36,333 bases of DNA from Bacteroidales bacterium (GCA_007129945.1 SKUN01000056.1:1-36333), one strand, 5' to 3'; counted from the first letter of the stretch, positions 1 to 10,880 are shown. Notes: generated from the letters alone by a model not told the origin. Numbers and translations: made by a program.

Positions 1-1527
<1,527 letters not shown>

Positions 1528-1580
1528 TCACAGAAAAAACGAGGGATTTTTCATATCTCAAATTGCTGATAAACAATTTA

Positions 1581-3368
1581 TTAGAAGGCGTATGAAATGC
1601 CTCCCAGCAGGCTGAAACCCTGGGTGGGATAATCCATCCATCTTTCATAGGATTCGTTCTGCACATTGTACAGGTTCAGGAAAACGGAAAGATTCCTGGT
1701 ATACCGGTATTCAACTCCCAGGCTTGCATCTATATAGAAATCCTGAATCTTATGGGTATGCTGTGAATAGGACGTTTCAGCAGGGATCCAGGTGGAGGAG
1801 CTCATGTCGGGGTAATGCCGTGAGATCCCCCAGGTTTCATCACGGCCGGTCAGCGCTGCGGTAAAAATGACTTTATTCCGGAAGCTGTATTCCATGTCAA
1901 GGGATAGCAGGAGATCGGGCTGATGAGGCACAAAAGGCAACTCATCGGTACTGATGTCAAAATAATCACCCCGCAGCCTCAGGGAGAACTGCTGCCCGAA
2001 ACGGGTAAACAACTCACCACTTAGCTGAAGTTTACGGATGTCGTCATATAATACCGCAAACTGCTGGTTGGCAATGGGGTAGTAATTTTCCTCTGCCTCA
2101 CCTGTCAGGATGAAATACTGGCGTCCGAACATGGAATAGTTGTCGATCCGGCTATCTTTCACCGAAAAATTATATGACAGCCTGTCACCGAAAGAACCCC
2201 TGATCCCTCCGCCTATGGCATGCCTGGTGTCGCTGAACTGCATCAGTGGAACTGATTCAACAAACGGGTTTTCTGCCGAAAGCTTTCGCCATGATTGCCG
2301 CTGCATGCCACCCGAAAGTTGCATATAGGCTACCAGGCTGTTGCGTATAATATTCACCTCCAACCCGGCGAGCGGATAAGCATTTAACTGATGATCCCCG
2401 TCCGATCCGTCCACACTCATGTTTACGCCAATGTGAAACTGCAAATTGTCCAGGTAGGAGTGGAGGGTGGGTTTCAGGGTGTAGAGGGCCGATGCTGTTG
2501 TGTCGGCAGGGTCGCTGTTGTGATAGTAATCGGCCGATACATCCACCGCCAGGTATTGCCTGCGGGCAATACCGAAGGGGTCGGCCCCGATTTCGCTGCC
2601 GATGTTGCCATCCATGCTGAGGTGGTGCTCCGTACCATCATATCTGTCGCTGAGCCAGTGGTGTCCGGCTTCAATCCTGTATCCCAGGCGGGATGAGTCG
2701 GTATGATGAGTGCCGAATCCGAGCTGTGAAGACAGGAAATCGTATCGCTGGCGGAGGTCGCCGGCACCCGGTAAGAGGGTGTCCGGGGGCAGGAAGGTGG
2801 CAGCATAGGTTGAGGGGAATCCATAGTAATGGACCATATGCCTGTTGAACTTTACATCAGCGTTCAGGGCTGTGCGGTCAAAAAAGCGGGTACCGTAGAC
2901 ATTTGCCAGGCTATGGCTGTAGGTGCTGTGCGGATGATCGTCAATTTCCTCGCCGGAAGAACGGTGCTTCAGGTGCAGCCCCAGGGCATAGCTGTCTGAT
3001 TGCAGTGAGTTGTAGAAGCCTTCAAAATAGGGTGTCTGATAACTGCCGTATCCTCCCCTGACCAGTCCACGGCTTAGCTGCCGGGGAGGTTCTGAACGCA
3101 TCCGCGCAGGGGTCAGCGGCCCGGGCCGGAGGTGTGTGACCAGTTTCAGCGGCCGGAGCCTGTAATCGAAATCCATGGCCACGGTCACCGTGTCCCGGAT
3201 GACCGGGTTAATATTGATCTTAAAGGCATCTGAAATGCTTGGCTCATAAGGAGCCACTACCTGTATCTCATCAATATCCCTGATTTGCTGCCCATAAAGG
3301 GTGTTTGCCCCAAGAATCAGGGTGAACATCCATATGCCGGCGGCCTTGAACAAATTTTTGTCAGTCAT
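1581..3368 (-). CDS. Outer-membrane beta-barrel protein, TonB-receptor-like, no plug domain
   Basis: A 595-residue protein with a signal peptide (about residues 1-27, ending LYGQQ). A short N-terminal stretch contains IDEIQVVAPYEPSISDAF. The rest is amphipathic, aromatic-rich beta strands ending in Phe (GGISYAF), the usual C-terminal signature of outer-membrane barrels. Such proteins are often labelled TonB-dependent receptor, but I see no plug domain and it is shorter than true receptors. It starts 49 bases after the large TPR gene on the same strand, so the two are probably co-transcribed and may work together at the outer membrane. Function is unknown; transport, assembly or scaffolding are all possible. 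The family resemblance is from memory of similar Bacteroidota sequences, not from a search. Confidence 0.8.
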   Translation of the reverse strand: MTDKNLFKAAGIWMFTLILGANTLYGQQIRDIDEIQVVAPYEPSISDAFKININPVIRDTVTVAMDFDYRLRPLKLVTHLRPGPLTPARMRSEPPRQLSRGLVRGGYGSYQTPYFEGFYNSLQSDSYALGLHLKHRSSGEEIDDHPHSTYSHSLANVYGTRFFDRTALNADVKFNRHMVHYYGFPSTYAATFLPPDTLLPGAGDLRQRYDFLSSQLGFGTHHTDSSRLGYRIEAGHHWLSDRYDGTEHHLSMDGNIGSEIGADPFGIARRQYLAVDVSADYYHNSDPADTTASALYTLKPTLHSYLDNLQFHIGVNMSVDGSDGDHQLNAYPLAGLEVNIIRNSLVAYMQLSGGMQRQSWRKLSAENPFVESVPLMQFSDTRHAIGGGIRGSFGDRLSYNFSVKDSRIDNYSMFGRQYFILTGEAEENYYPIANQQFAVLYDDIRKLQLSGELFTRFGQQFSLRLRGDYFDISTDELPFVPHQPDLLLSLDMEYSFRNKVIFTAALTGRDETWGISRHYPDMSSSTWIPAETSYSQHTHKIQDFYIDASLGVEYRYTRNLSVFLNLYNVQNESYERWMDYPTQGFSLLGGISYAF

Positions 3369-3417
3369 ATCTTGTGTGATTGTCTTTCAGTGAATGAACT
3401 TGGTTCTCTTACAGGAT

Positions 3418-6400
3418 TCAGTTATCCGGATTATCAGATCCGGGTTCCGCTGATTGCTGCTCCTGCTGCCGGACAAAATTCAGCCTGCTGCGGGCCTCTT
3501 CGAGGATCTCCCGGCCGTCGTAATTCTCAATAAGGCTCTCCAGTGTTGCCCTGGCCTGGAAGGTGTTTTCAGTTTCGATATACACATCCGCAAGCAACAA
3601 AAAAGTTCTGGCCAGCCAATCGTCATAGGCTGACATCTGATTGCTGTATTCAAAGATCTGTTCCTCGGCTTTTTCGTAATCACCTTCCCTGAATGTGATC
3701 AGCGCAAGGTGATACATGGCTTCAGCCGAACGTCTGTTGGTGGTGATTTCCTTTACCCTCTCCAGGGCGGTAACGGCCACCGCATTGTTGCCGGTTTCCA
3801 TGGCGGACAAGCCCCTTACCAGGTAGGCCTCCTGCTGTGCGTCCTGGTCGGCCCGGTCTGAATCGATTACGCGGAGGGCTGCTTCCTGGGCGGCATCATA
3901 CTGTTCAAGCCTGTAAAGGCAGCGCATTGTCCCCTTTCTTGCAACCAGCAGGTTGTTCCGGTTTTCGGCCACCTCTTCAAGTTCAGAAAAGTGAGACAGG
4001 GCGGTTTCGTAATGGCCTGCATTGTACTGGATGGCAGACGCTCTCAGAAGGGCGTTTTCCCTGAATTGGGAACGTGGCCGTTCAATGACGTATTGGTATC
4101 CTGCCAATGCCCGCTGTTGCTGGTTGGTGCGGTAATAGCATTCCGAGCGGTAGAAGTTTGCATGGGCGGCAAAGATCCCGTCCGGGAAACGGTCGAGGTA
4201 TCCGGAGAAACTCTGGATCGCTTCGTTGCAATCCCCCTGCATGTAGCGGTTTTCCGCGGCCTGGTAAGTCAGGGAGTCTTGCTGTGCAGCCGTGATGTCA
4301 GCCATCCCCCGGCTCTCTGAAAACCGCACAAATTCATCCACCCTGTCCAGATCTACATAGATATTGCGCATGGCCATCAGGGCTTCCCGGGCCTGGGTGG
4401 TGCCCTGGTATTTTTCGATGACCTGACGAAACATGTCAAGGGCCTCCTCGTCTTCGTTATTGTTGTAGTGAATAAGGCCTGTCTTCAGCATGGCACTTTG
4501 CACATAGGCACTGTTTGGGTGCTGACTGATTACCTGTGAAAAATAGTCTTTTGCCCGGCTGCTGTTGCTCAGCAGTAGCCAGGTGTTTGCGATTTCGTAT
4601 TTCCCGTCATCCAGGAATGAAGACCGGGGGTGGTTGCTGATCAGTTCCTGCATGGTACTGATCTTTTGCTCATAATTACCCAAAATGCCTTCCACGAGTC
4701 CTTTCTGGAATACGGCATAATCCGTATCGATCACGTCCATGCTGATGGCTCGCTGATACCAGTTCAGGGCCGGCTGGTATTGTTTGCTCATGAAGTAAGC
4801 ATCCGCGGTTCTCAGGGTGGCGTCGTTTACCATCCGGGCATCATCGCTGGTTTCACTGATGTAATTTCTGAACGGGGAGATGGCCTGGCTGTACCTGCCC
4901 AGCTTGAAATGGGCATAACCGAGGCTGTAGTGGGCACGGTTGAAGTAATCCAGCGAGAAGGCCCCCGGGGTAACGAGAAACTCTTCATGGGCCCGGATGC
5001 TTGCCGCATACTCCTCTATCCTGTAATACGCTTCGCCCTGCCAGTAAAAGCTGGCTGCGGCAAGTTCCCGGTTTTCAGTAAAACGCCGGGTTCGTGAAAA
5101 CAGGTCTATGGCATTCCGGAAGTCCCCGTTGTTGAACAGTTCCACACCCCTGTAATAAGTGACGCGCTGATAGGCCTCCCTGAGTCTTGGGGTATCCAGA
5201 GAGGTGTTTTCCAGTGAGCTGAGTGCATCTGAATAATTATTGGTGGTCAGATAGAGGTCCACCAGGTAGCCGTAAGCTTCTTCTGTTCTGGGTGAATCGG
5301 GGTATTCCCTGATATATTTCTGAAACGACAGGATGGCCTCATTGTAGGGGTCGTAGGCCATTTCGAATGACAGTAGGGCGTAGTGAAAGAGTGCTTCTCT
5401 GGCGATGTCTTCGTGGAACCCGAGTTCATGTGCCTGCGTGAAGGCATTCCGGGCATAACGCTGCTGACCGGCCTCTATATAGCAGGAAGCAAGATGGTAA
5501 TAAGCATTTTGTGCCAGGGCATCCTGCTCCCCGGCGGCCTGCTCCAGGTGCGGGATAGCTTCCTCATAACGACCTGAAATATAATAGGAAAAGCCCAGAT
5601 GGTAGTGATCCTCCCTGCTGCTCTCTGTTCGGGAGGCTTTTATAAAGGTCTCCAGGTGCGGGATGGCTTCCGTGTAGTCTGAACGGTGAAAATAAGCACT
5701 TCCGATCAGTCTTGATATTTCCGGAACCTGTTGCGGAGGAGCTTCCTCAAGCAACGGGGGAGCGTATTCAATGAGGGCATCGTATCGCTCCTGCATATAA
5801 AAGATGTGTGCAATATAAAACGGGACTACATCACCGTACTGCCGATCATTCTCCAGTGTCCTGAAGGCCCGCATGGCTGCATCATAGTCGCTGTTCAGGT
5901 AGTCGATATGACCACTGTAATAGGTGGCCGGGGTATGGTATCCGGAAGAGGGATCGGTGATTTGGTTGAACAGCCGCTGAGCCGTAGCATGGGAATCTGT
6001 CATGAAATGGCTGTAGCCTTTTTTAAACAGAAACTCATTGCGTCTTTCCCTTTCCATATCCTGAACGTTCAGCCGGTTGTACCATCTGACCGACTGCCGG
6101 TAGCTCCTTTCCTTATATTTCAGATTTCCCATCTGAAACCAGGCCAGTTTTTGTCCGGCATGGGTCGGATGTTTGTCCAGGAAGGTAAGCAGCAGTTTTT
6201 CGGCATCGGGGTTGTCCAGTTCCGCAGCACATAATGCAGAATAGAGCGTAGCGCTTGCCCGGATTTCGCTCTGCGGATCATCAATCTGCCGGATGGTCTG
6301 CAGAAACAACTGCCTGGCTGCTCCGTATTTTTCATTGCTGAACAATGCCCTTGCCTCCCGGTAAGTGGCCTCGGGTTCGTCATGGGCGGCTGTTTGCTGG

Positions 6401-6468
6401 CCGGCGGCCTGTTGCGTTATGAGCAATGTCGTCAGCAATATCAGCAGGAAAGAGAACTTTTTCGTCAT
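3418..6468 (-). CDS. Large periplasmic tetratricopeptide-repeat protein
   Basis: A 1016-residue protein with a signal peptide (about residues 1-24, a hydrophobic LLILLTTLLI core ending AAGQQ), followed almost entirely by TPR-like helical pairs. Repeated signatures include YHLGFSYYISGRYEEAI, AYYHLASCYIEAGQQ and FWQGEAYYRIEEYAASI-like units at about 34-residue spacing from residue 30 to 1000. The C-terminal tail is rich in Q, E and D. This kind of array resembles periplasmic scaffolds such as BamD/YbgF, only much longer. It lies between rnpB and the barrel gene, with only 36 bases after rnpB and no recognisable -7 box there, so its transcription start is unclear. The role is inferred to be protein-protein scaffolding in the periplasm with the downstream barrel protein; no enzyme motif is seen. 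Confidence 0.85.
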   Translation of the reverse strand: MTKKFSFLLILLTTLLITQQAAGQQTAAHDEPEATYREARALFSNEKYGAARQLFLQTIRQIDDPQSEIRASATLYSALCAAELDNPDAEKLLLTFLDKHPTHAGQKLAWFQMGNLKYKERSYRQSVRWYNRLNVQDMERERRNEFLFKKGYSHFMTDSHATAQRLFNQITDPSSGYHTPATYYSGHIDYLNSDYDAAMRAFRTLENDRQYGDVVPFYIAHIFYMQERYDALIEYAPPLLEEAPPQQVPEISRLIGSAYFHRSDYTEAIPHLETFIKASRTESSREDHYHLGFSYYISGRYEEAIPHLEQAAGEQDALAQNAYYHLASCYIEAGQQRYARNAFTQAHELGFHEDIAREALFHYALLSFEMAYDPYNEAILSFQKYIREYPDSPRTEEAYGYLVDLYLTTNNYSDALSSLENTSLDTPRLREAYQRVTYYRGVELFNNGDFRNAIDLFSRTRRFTENRELAAASFYWQGEAYYRIEEYAASIRAHEEFLVTPGAFSLDYFNRAHYSLGYAHFKLGRYSQAISPFRNYISETSDDARMVNDATLRTADAYFMSKQYQPALNWYQRAISMDVIDTDYAVFQKGLVEGILGNYEQKISTMQELISNHPRSSFLDDGKYEIANTWLLLSNSSRAKDYFSQVISQHPNSAYVQSAMLKTGLIHYNNNEDEEALDMFRQVIEKYQGTTQAREALMAMRNIYVDLDRVDEFVRFSESRGMADITAAQQDSLTYQAAENRYMQGDCNEAIQSFSGYLDRFPDGIFAAHANFYRSECYYRTNQQQRALAGYQYVIERPRSQFRENALLRASAIQYNAGHYETALSHFSELEEVAENRNNLLVARKGTMRCLYRLEQYDAAQEAALRVIDSDRADQDAQQEAYLVRGLSAMETGNNAVAVTALERVKEITTNRRSAEAMYHLALITFREGDYEKAEEQIFEYSNQMSAYDDWLARTFLLLADVYIETENTFQARATLESLIENYDGREILEEARSRLNFVRQQEQQSAEPGSDNPDN

Positions 6469-6504
6469 TTTATTTCAGCTATTAGATCATCAATTCATTA
6501 AAAG

Positions 6505-6885
6505 AAAAAGGCAGGCCTGTAAGCCGGGTTCTGTTGCATGCCAGGGGCATGCCTCCTGTCATTTGTCTTGGGCAGTGCTCACGCAATGCCTCCAACGGCC
6601 TACCCTCCGGGATCGGGCGAGCAACCCTCAAACCCCGGTATATTTGGCCTTTCAACGCATAAGGTTTGCCCCCCTGTCCGGTCACCCGGACAGGGCGTGA
6701 GCCCTTACCTCACGTTTTCACCCTTACCTGCCCGGCATAAGCCTGAGGCAGGCGGTTGTTTTCTGTGGCACTTGCTCTCAGCCTGCAAATGCAGACCGGC
6801 TTCCCGTTAGGAAGTATGCTGCTCTGTGTTGCCCGGACTTTCCTCCTCCCGCTGAACGGGAAGCGACAGGACGGCCTGCCTTTTT
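6505..6885 (-). ncRNA. rnpB: RNase P RNA, bacterial class A
   Basis: Catalytic RNA that trims 5' leaders from tRNA precursors. Read on the minus strand it has the conserved GAGGAAAGTCCGGGC block near the 5' end, GGTAAGGGTGAAAACGTG and GGTAAGGGCTCACG in the middle, and AACAGAACCCGGCTTACAG near the 3' end. The two ends form a perfect 13-bp P1 helix (6873-6885 with 6505-6517), which sets the boundaries at about 381 nt. The U-run of the 3' strand of P1 could also help end transcription. It starts 10 bases after the stop of the upstream Smr gene, so its promoter must lie in that gene's coding end or the RNA is cut from a longer transcript. Together with its short flanks it fills the 6469-6895 gap. 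Confidence 0.96.
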
Positions 6886-6895
6886 CAATGAGCGT

Positions 6896-7978
6896 TTATT
6901 GGTGCGAGCCGGACCGGTATAGTTTTACTTCAGTGGCTCCCATGCCGTAACGTGCATAAGGCGCATCAAAGTATTCCAGCCCCTCCGTATTTTTGAACAT
7001 CTTCAGCAAAGCCTGTTTCAGGGTACCATTGCCTACCCCGTGAATAAATACCAACTTGCTTATATGTTGTTTTCTTGCCTCTTCCAGGCAACGTTTTACA
7101 TAATCCATCTGCATATTGAGCATGTCGGCATTGGTCATATTGATGGTGTTGTCGGTTAATTCCACAATATGCAGGTCAATTTCCGCTATGTTGTCGCCAA
7201 CCATATGTTTCTCCAGTATCCCCTTGCTTTTTCGTTCGCTTACGGGTTTGTGGGTGTTGCGCTCCTCCTCCTCCTCTTTCATGTGCTTCACCGAATCCGG
7301 TACATCAACCTCCGCAGTTTGCCTTTCTTTCTGTTTTCCGGGGGCTGTCACAGATATTGTCATGGCCTTTTGGTGCAACATGGGCGAAAATGTAAAGCTT
7401 TCTTCTTTGTAGATTTTTACCGGTTTAAACACGATATAGTCAGCTGCCGGCGGAAGCAGTTCCGTTTTCCCCTCCCTGAAAAAGAGTGTCTGGAGCATGG
7501 CGTGTGCCCATTCTTCGATGTCCGTGCGCTCCACCTTGCCCAGGTGATGCCTGGTACCGGGATCCATCGCGCCGGTTGCTTTCCCGTAGAAGTTGCCTGA
7601 TTTGTTGATAAACAGGGCAAAAGAAACACGGTACCCGGTGTGGTTCAACAGGAAAAAATCCATGGCACTGGCCAGCACCTGGTCCTGGTTTCTTGGTACC
7701 ATTGCCAGGTATACACCGGTTGATATATCCTCGGTCTGGTGGGGAAGAATGTACAAACCGGCTGTTTTTTCATCTTTTGCAGGTGTCGGCCTTTTCGGCG
7801 CGGTAAGCGGCCGGTCCTCCTCCATATTGCCTGCTTTGATTAGATCAGTAACCGCGTAGGGGATTTCAAACCCATCTTCCACAGCTACATGAACAATCTG
7901 TTCATCCTCCACACGGGTAACGACTCCGCCACCTTTTTCATTCAAAAACAATACCTTGTCGCCTACTTTAAATTGCAT
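6896..7978 (-). CDS. DUF2027 protein with C-terminal Smr domain
   Basis: A 360-residue cytoplasmic protein. The N terminus (about 1-50, KVGDKVLFLNEKGGGVVTRV) looks like a small beta-barrel with a KOW/Tudor-like character. The middle (about 80-210) matches what I know of DUF2027. A Lys/Glu-rich linker (about 215-245) precedes the C-terminal Smr domain (about 265-355) with DLHIVEL and the IHGVGNGTLK loop that is the Smr signature. Smr domains are found in MutS2 and in nucleases acting on stalled ribosomes or branched nucleic acid. The function of this Bacteroidota-type fusion is not established. The MutS2 in this window carries a second Smr domain. The gene ends 10 bases before rnpB. Confidence 0.9.
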   Translation of the reverse strand: MQFKVGDKVLFLNEKGGGVVTRVEDEQIVHVAVEDGFEIPYAVTDLIKAGNMEEDRPLTAPKRPTPAKDEKTAGLYILPHQTEDISTGVYLAMVPRNQDQVLASAMDFFLLNHTGYRVSFALFINKSGNFYGKATGAMDPGTRHHLGKVERTDIEEWAHAMLQTLFFREGKTELLPPAADYIVFKPVKIYKEESFTFSPMLHQKAMTISVTAPGKQKERQTAEVDVPDSVKHMKEEEEERNTHKPVSERKSKGILEKHMVGDNIAEIDLHIVELTDNTINMTNADMLNMQMDYVKRCLEEARKQHISKLVFIHGVGNGTLKQALLKMFKNTEGLEYFDAPYARYGMGATEVKLYRSGSHQ

Positions 7979-8062
7979 TTTATAATGGTTGTTTCCGGAA
8001 GTTTCCCAACGTTATGATAACGCTTAAAAACGCCGATTTATATCTGTAATCAGGAAAATATG

Positions 8063-8070
8063 CAAAAATA
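8063..8070 (-). promoter_or_regulatory. Candidate -7 box of the DUF2027-Smr gene
   Basis: TATTTTTG on the minus strand, which would give a leader of about 80 bases. The leader holds a near-perfect dyad at 8010-8022 (CGTTAT-G-ATAACG). No good -33 element is seen. The 7979-8250 intergenic stretch otherwise holds only the divergent flippase promoter. Confidence 0.4.
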
Positions 8071-8168
8071 ACAGAAATCATCCGAATATATGGCTAATTT
8101 TCAGGGTTATGTATTGGTTATTTGACGTAATCAACACATAAAACATGCCAGATCATCCCAAAAGTTTA

Positions 8169-8176
8169 TAATTTTG
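8169..8176 (+). promoter_or_regulatory. Candidate -7 box of the flippase gene
   Basis: TAATTTTG, predicting a transcript start near 8181. No TTTG is seen at the expected -33 distance. Confidence 0.5.
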
Positions 8177-8250
8177 ACTGAAGCAGCAAACCGTTTTACG
8201 GAAGCTTGTGAGAATTTTTGCCCAACAGCCCCAAAGCCACGGTCAGCGCA

Positions 8251-9732
8251 ATGCAGGGAAAATTTGTAAAAAACCTTACACTCTTGCTGGTGCTTAACCT
8301 CCTGGTTAAGCCTTTCTGGATCCTCGGTATTGACCGCTCAGTTCAAAATACCGTAGGAGCAGAGGAGTATGGTTTTTATTTTGCGGTGTTCAACTTGTCG
8401 TTTTTATTCAACGTCCTTCTTGACTTCGTGATTACCAATTTCAATAACCGGAATATTGCACAGAACAACCAATTGCTCACCAAGCACCTTTCGAACCTGC
8501 TTGTGGTGAAGCTTATGTTTTTCTTTGGCTACCTGATAATCACCTTTGGCACTGCCTTATTTATCCAATACAGCCAGGAACAGATCCGGCTGTTGTATTT
8601 TCTTGCCATCAACCAGTTTTTGCTTAGCTTCATCCTCTACCTGCGCTCGAACCTGGGTGGTCTTCATCTGTTCCGGACCGACAGTATGATCTCAGTGCTG
8701 GACAGGACGCTGATGATCGTGATCTGTGCCATTCTTCTGTGGGGCAATGTGGTCAATGAGTTTCGCATTGAATATTATGTGTATGCACAAACGGGCGGGT
8801 ATCTGCTCACGGCCGTCACTGCATTGTGGCTTGTGCTGCGGAGGACAGAAAGGAAGTGGCTCAGGCTGAGCTGGAATTTCCCCTTTTTACTTGCCATTGT
8901 CAGGCAAAGTTTTCCTTTTGCCATACTGGTATTGCTGATGACTTTTTATAATCGCATTGACAGTGTGATGCTGGAACGTTTGCTGGATGATGGTGCCCGG
9001 TACAGCGGTATTTATGCCTCGGCCTACCGTTTGCTGGATGCCGCAAACATGATCGCTTACCTGTTTGCCGTGTTGCTGCTTCCGATCTTTGCCAGGATGA
9101 TCAAGCAAAAGCAATGTGTGGAACAGTTGATCCGCCTGTCATATACCCTGATCACTGTGCCTGCCGTTGTGATTGCGGTGGCTGCTTTTTTCCATGCCGG
9201 TGAGATCATGGAATTTCTTTATCCGGTCCATGCTGTGGAAACAGAGGCTGCATTTCTTTATCGCATAGAGGAGTCTGCCAGGGTATTCGCGATTCTGATG
9301 GCTTGTTTTCTGGCGACATCGACCACTTATATCTTTGGTACTCTGTTGACTGCCAATGGTAGTCTGCGAAATATGAACCTGATAGCTTTCGGGGGGATGC
9401 TGCTGAATATTGTGCTGAATCTTCTGATGATCCCGGTTTACCAGGCAACGGGGTCCGCCATAGCCAGTCTGTTTACGCAGATTCTGGTGGCACTGCTGCA
9501 GGTATGGGTGGTTAAGCGTCTGTTTGGCCTGGGTGCCAATTATTCTTTCCTTTCCCGCCTGGTGATCTATGCAGCAGGTGTGCTTTCCATCGGATTTGTA
9601 TCAGGTTTTGCCTCTTTTTCCTGGCAGATCAATATAATGATCTTGGGCGTTGGTTCGCTGGCGCTGGCATTGGCGGTAAAACTCATCAGCCTGAGGCACA
9701 TCTACCAGCTGATCCGGTTCAGGGAGGGGTAA
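8251..9732 (+). CDS. Polysaccharide flippase (MOP/Wzx-like)
   Basis: A 493-residue integral membrane protein with about 12-14 hydrophobic segments. It resembles oligosaccharide-lipid flippases (Wzx/RfbX type of the MOP superfamily), which move lipid-linked sugar units across the inner membrane. Family-like features are the N-terminal NLLVKPFWILGIDRSVQN segment, FNNRNIAQNN between the first helices, and the paired YNRIDSVML segment in the middle. The frame is open back to a TTG at 8218, but the ATG at 8251 gives the N terminus expected for the family and leaves a 70-base leader after the -7 box at 8169. A Wzz-like and a Wzy-like gene follow, which fits export and polymerisation of a surface glycan. 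No glycosyltransferase lies next to it. Confidence 0.88.
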   Translation: MQGKFVKNLTLLLVLNLLVKPFWILGIDRSVQNTVGAEEYGFYFAVFNLSFLFNVLLDFVITNFNNRNIAQNNQLLTKHLSNLLVVKLMFFFGYLIITFGTALFIQYSQEQIRLLYFLAINQFLLSFILYLRSNLGGLHLFRTDSMISVLDRTLMIVICAILLWGNVVNEFRIEYYVYAQTGGYLLTAVTALWLVLRRTERKWLRLSWNFPFLLAIVRQSFPFAILVLLMTFYNRIDSVMLERLLDDGARYSGIYASAYRLLDAANMIAYLFAVLLLPIFARMIKQKQCVEQLIRLSYTLITVPAVVIAVAAFFHAGEIMEFLYPVHAVETEAAFLYRIEESARVFAILMACFLATSTTYIFGTLLTANGSLRNMNLIAFGGMLLNIVLNLLMIPVYQATGSAIASLFTQILVALLQVWVVKRLFGLGANYSFLSRLVIYAAGVLSIGFVSGFASFSWQINIMILGVGSLALALAVKLISLRHIYQLIRFREG

Positions 9733-9759
9733 TTGTCGTATGTTTTTTCCTTAATTTTG
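9733..9759 (+). promoter_or_regulatory. Candidate promoter of the Wzz-like gene
   Basis: TTG at 9733-9735, then 16 bases, then TAATTTTG at 9752-9759. It would start transcription near 9764, with a leader of about 66 bases. It sits directly after the flippase stop codon, so the downstream pair may be made independently of the flippase. Confidence 0.5.
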
Positions 9760-9829
9760 CCGCAACGCTTCAAATAACAGGATAAACAGTTCGTTACAGA
9801 ATAACAAACAAGTTCAAACCACATACAAC

Positions 9830-10876
9830 ATGGATCCTAAAAACAATGTCTTTGATTCTTCCAACGTATTTTTGTTTATCATTCGCTGGTGGAAGCATTT
9901 GTTTATTATTTGCCTGGTAGCAGCCATTGCAGCCGCCATCTTTTCCGCACCATTTTTTATTACACCGAAATTTCAGTCGTCGGTCATCATGTTTCCGACC
10001 ACTTCGGGCAGTCTTTCGCGGACGGTACTGGTGGGGGCCGAATGGGCACGCCAGGATTTCCTTGATTACGGAGAGGTGGAGGAGGCGGAAAGAACCCTTC
10101 AGGTGCTGGAGTCAGGCAATGTGCGGGATCGCATCATTGAACGTTTTAACCTGATGTCTCATTATGAGATCCCTGAAGATGCCCGGTATCCCCGGTCGCA
10201 GATCACAGAAGAGTATAACAGCAATATTTCATTCCGTCGTACCCAGTACGGAGCGGTGGAGATCAGTGTGCGTGACAAGGACCCGGCCATGGCTGCCGAT
10301 ATAGCCAATGAGCTTGCAGCCCTGGGTGATACGGTCCAGAATGAGCTGCGCAGGGAAAGGGCAGAGCTTGCCTATGAGGTGGCCAAAGGACAGTACGAGA
10401 ACCTCCAGGCACAGGTCAAAGAAGTGGAGGATTCCCTGCGAAACATTATGGAACTGGGGGTTTATGATCTGGAGGGGCAGTCGGCGATGCTTACACGTCA
10501 GCTTGCTCAAGACCTTTCGGCAGATAATCAGGCGGGTGTAAGCCGGCTGGAGGACCGGTTACGGTTGCTGAGCGAGCATGGAGGGTCATACGTGTTTCAT
10601 ACCGCCTATCTGGATGACATCAGTGACCACCTGATATCAAGCCAGCGGCGATACCAGGAAGCCAGAGCCGACCTGGAAAATTTCGTTCCCTTCAAGTTTG
10701 TGCTCGACCGGGCTTACGAATCTGAACGGAAGGTGTATCCTGTTCGCTGGCTGATTGTATTTTTATCAGTGTTTGCCGCCGGGATTGCGGGGGTCATGAT
10801 CCTGATGCTATATGAGAACCTGCGCAACAAAGACATCATAAAGGAAAAGAAAGCAAAAAACCTAAAAACTTCTTAG
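9830..10876 (+). CDS. Wzz-type chain-length determinant protein
   Basis: A 348-residue inner-membrane protein. It has the Wzz topology: a cytoplasmic start, TM1 at about 22-41, a large periplasmic region with coiled-coil helices (about 160-300), TM2 at about 306-328, and a basic cytoplasmic tail. TM1 is followed by a PKFQSSVIMFPTTSG-like stretch, the expected start of the Wzz domain. There is no fused tyrosine kinase after TM2, so this is the separate, kinase-free type. In this family the protein controls the length of the sugar polymer made by Wzy. The next gene starts 4 bases after its stop, so the two are tightly coupled. Confidence 0.88.
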   Translation: MDPKNNVFDSSNVFLFIIRWWKHLFIICLVAAIAAAIFSAPFFITPKFQSSVIMFPTTSGSLSRTVLVGAEWARQDFLDYGEVEEAERTLQVLESGNVRDRIIERFNLMSHYEIPEDARYPRSQITEEYNSNISFRRTQYGAVEISVRDKDPAMAADIANELAALGDTVQNELRRERAELAYEVAKGQYENLQAQVKEVEDSLRNIMELGVYDLEGQSAMLTRQLAQDLSADNQAGVSRLEDRLRLLSEHGGSYVFHTAYLDDISDHLISSQRRYQEARADLENFVPFKFVLDRAYESERKVYPVRWLIVFLSVFAAGIAGVMILMLYENLRNKDIIKEKKAKNLKTS

Positions 10877-10880
10877 CCGG

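Noticed and set aside
1581-3368. Full TonB-dependent receptor call for the barrel protein
   Set aside because: No plug domain or TonB box pattern is visible and the length is too short.
8218-8250. TTG start and 11-residue extension of the flippase
   Set aside because: Rare start codon; the extension is hydrophilic and not like the family N terminus, while the ATG at 8251 is.
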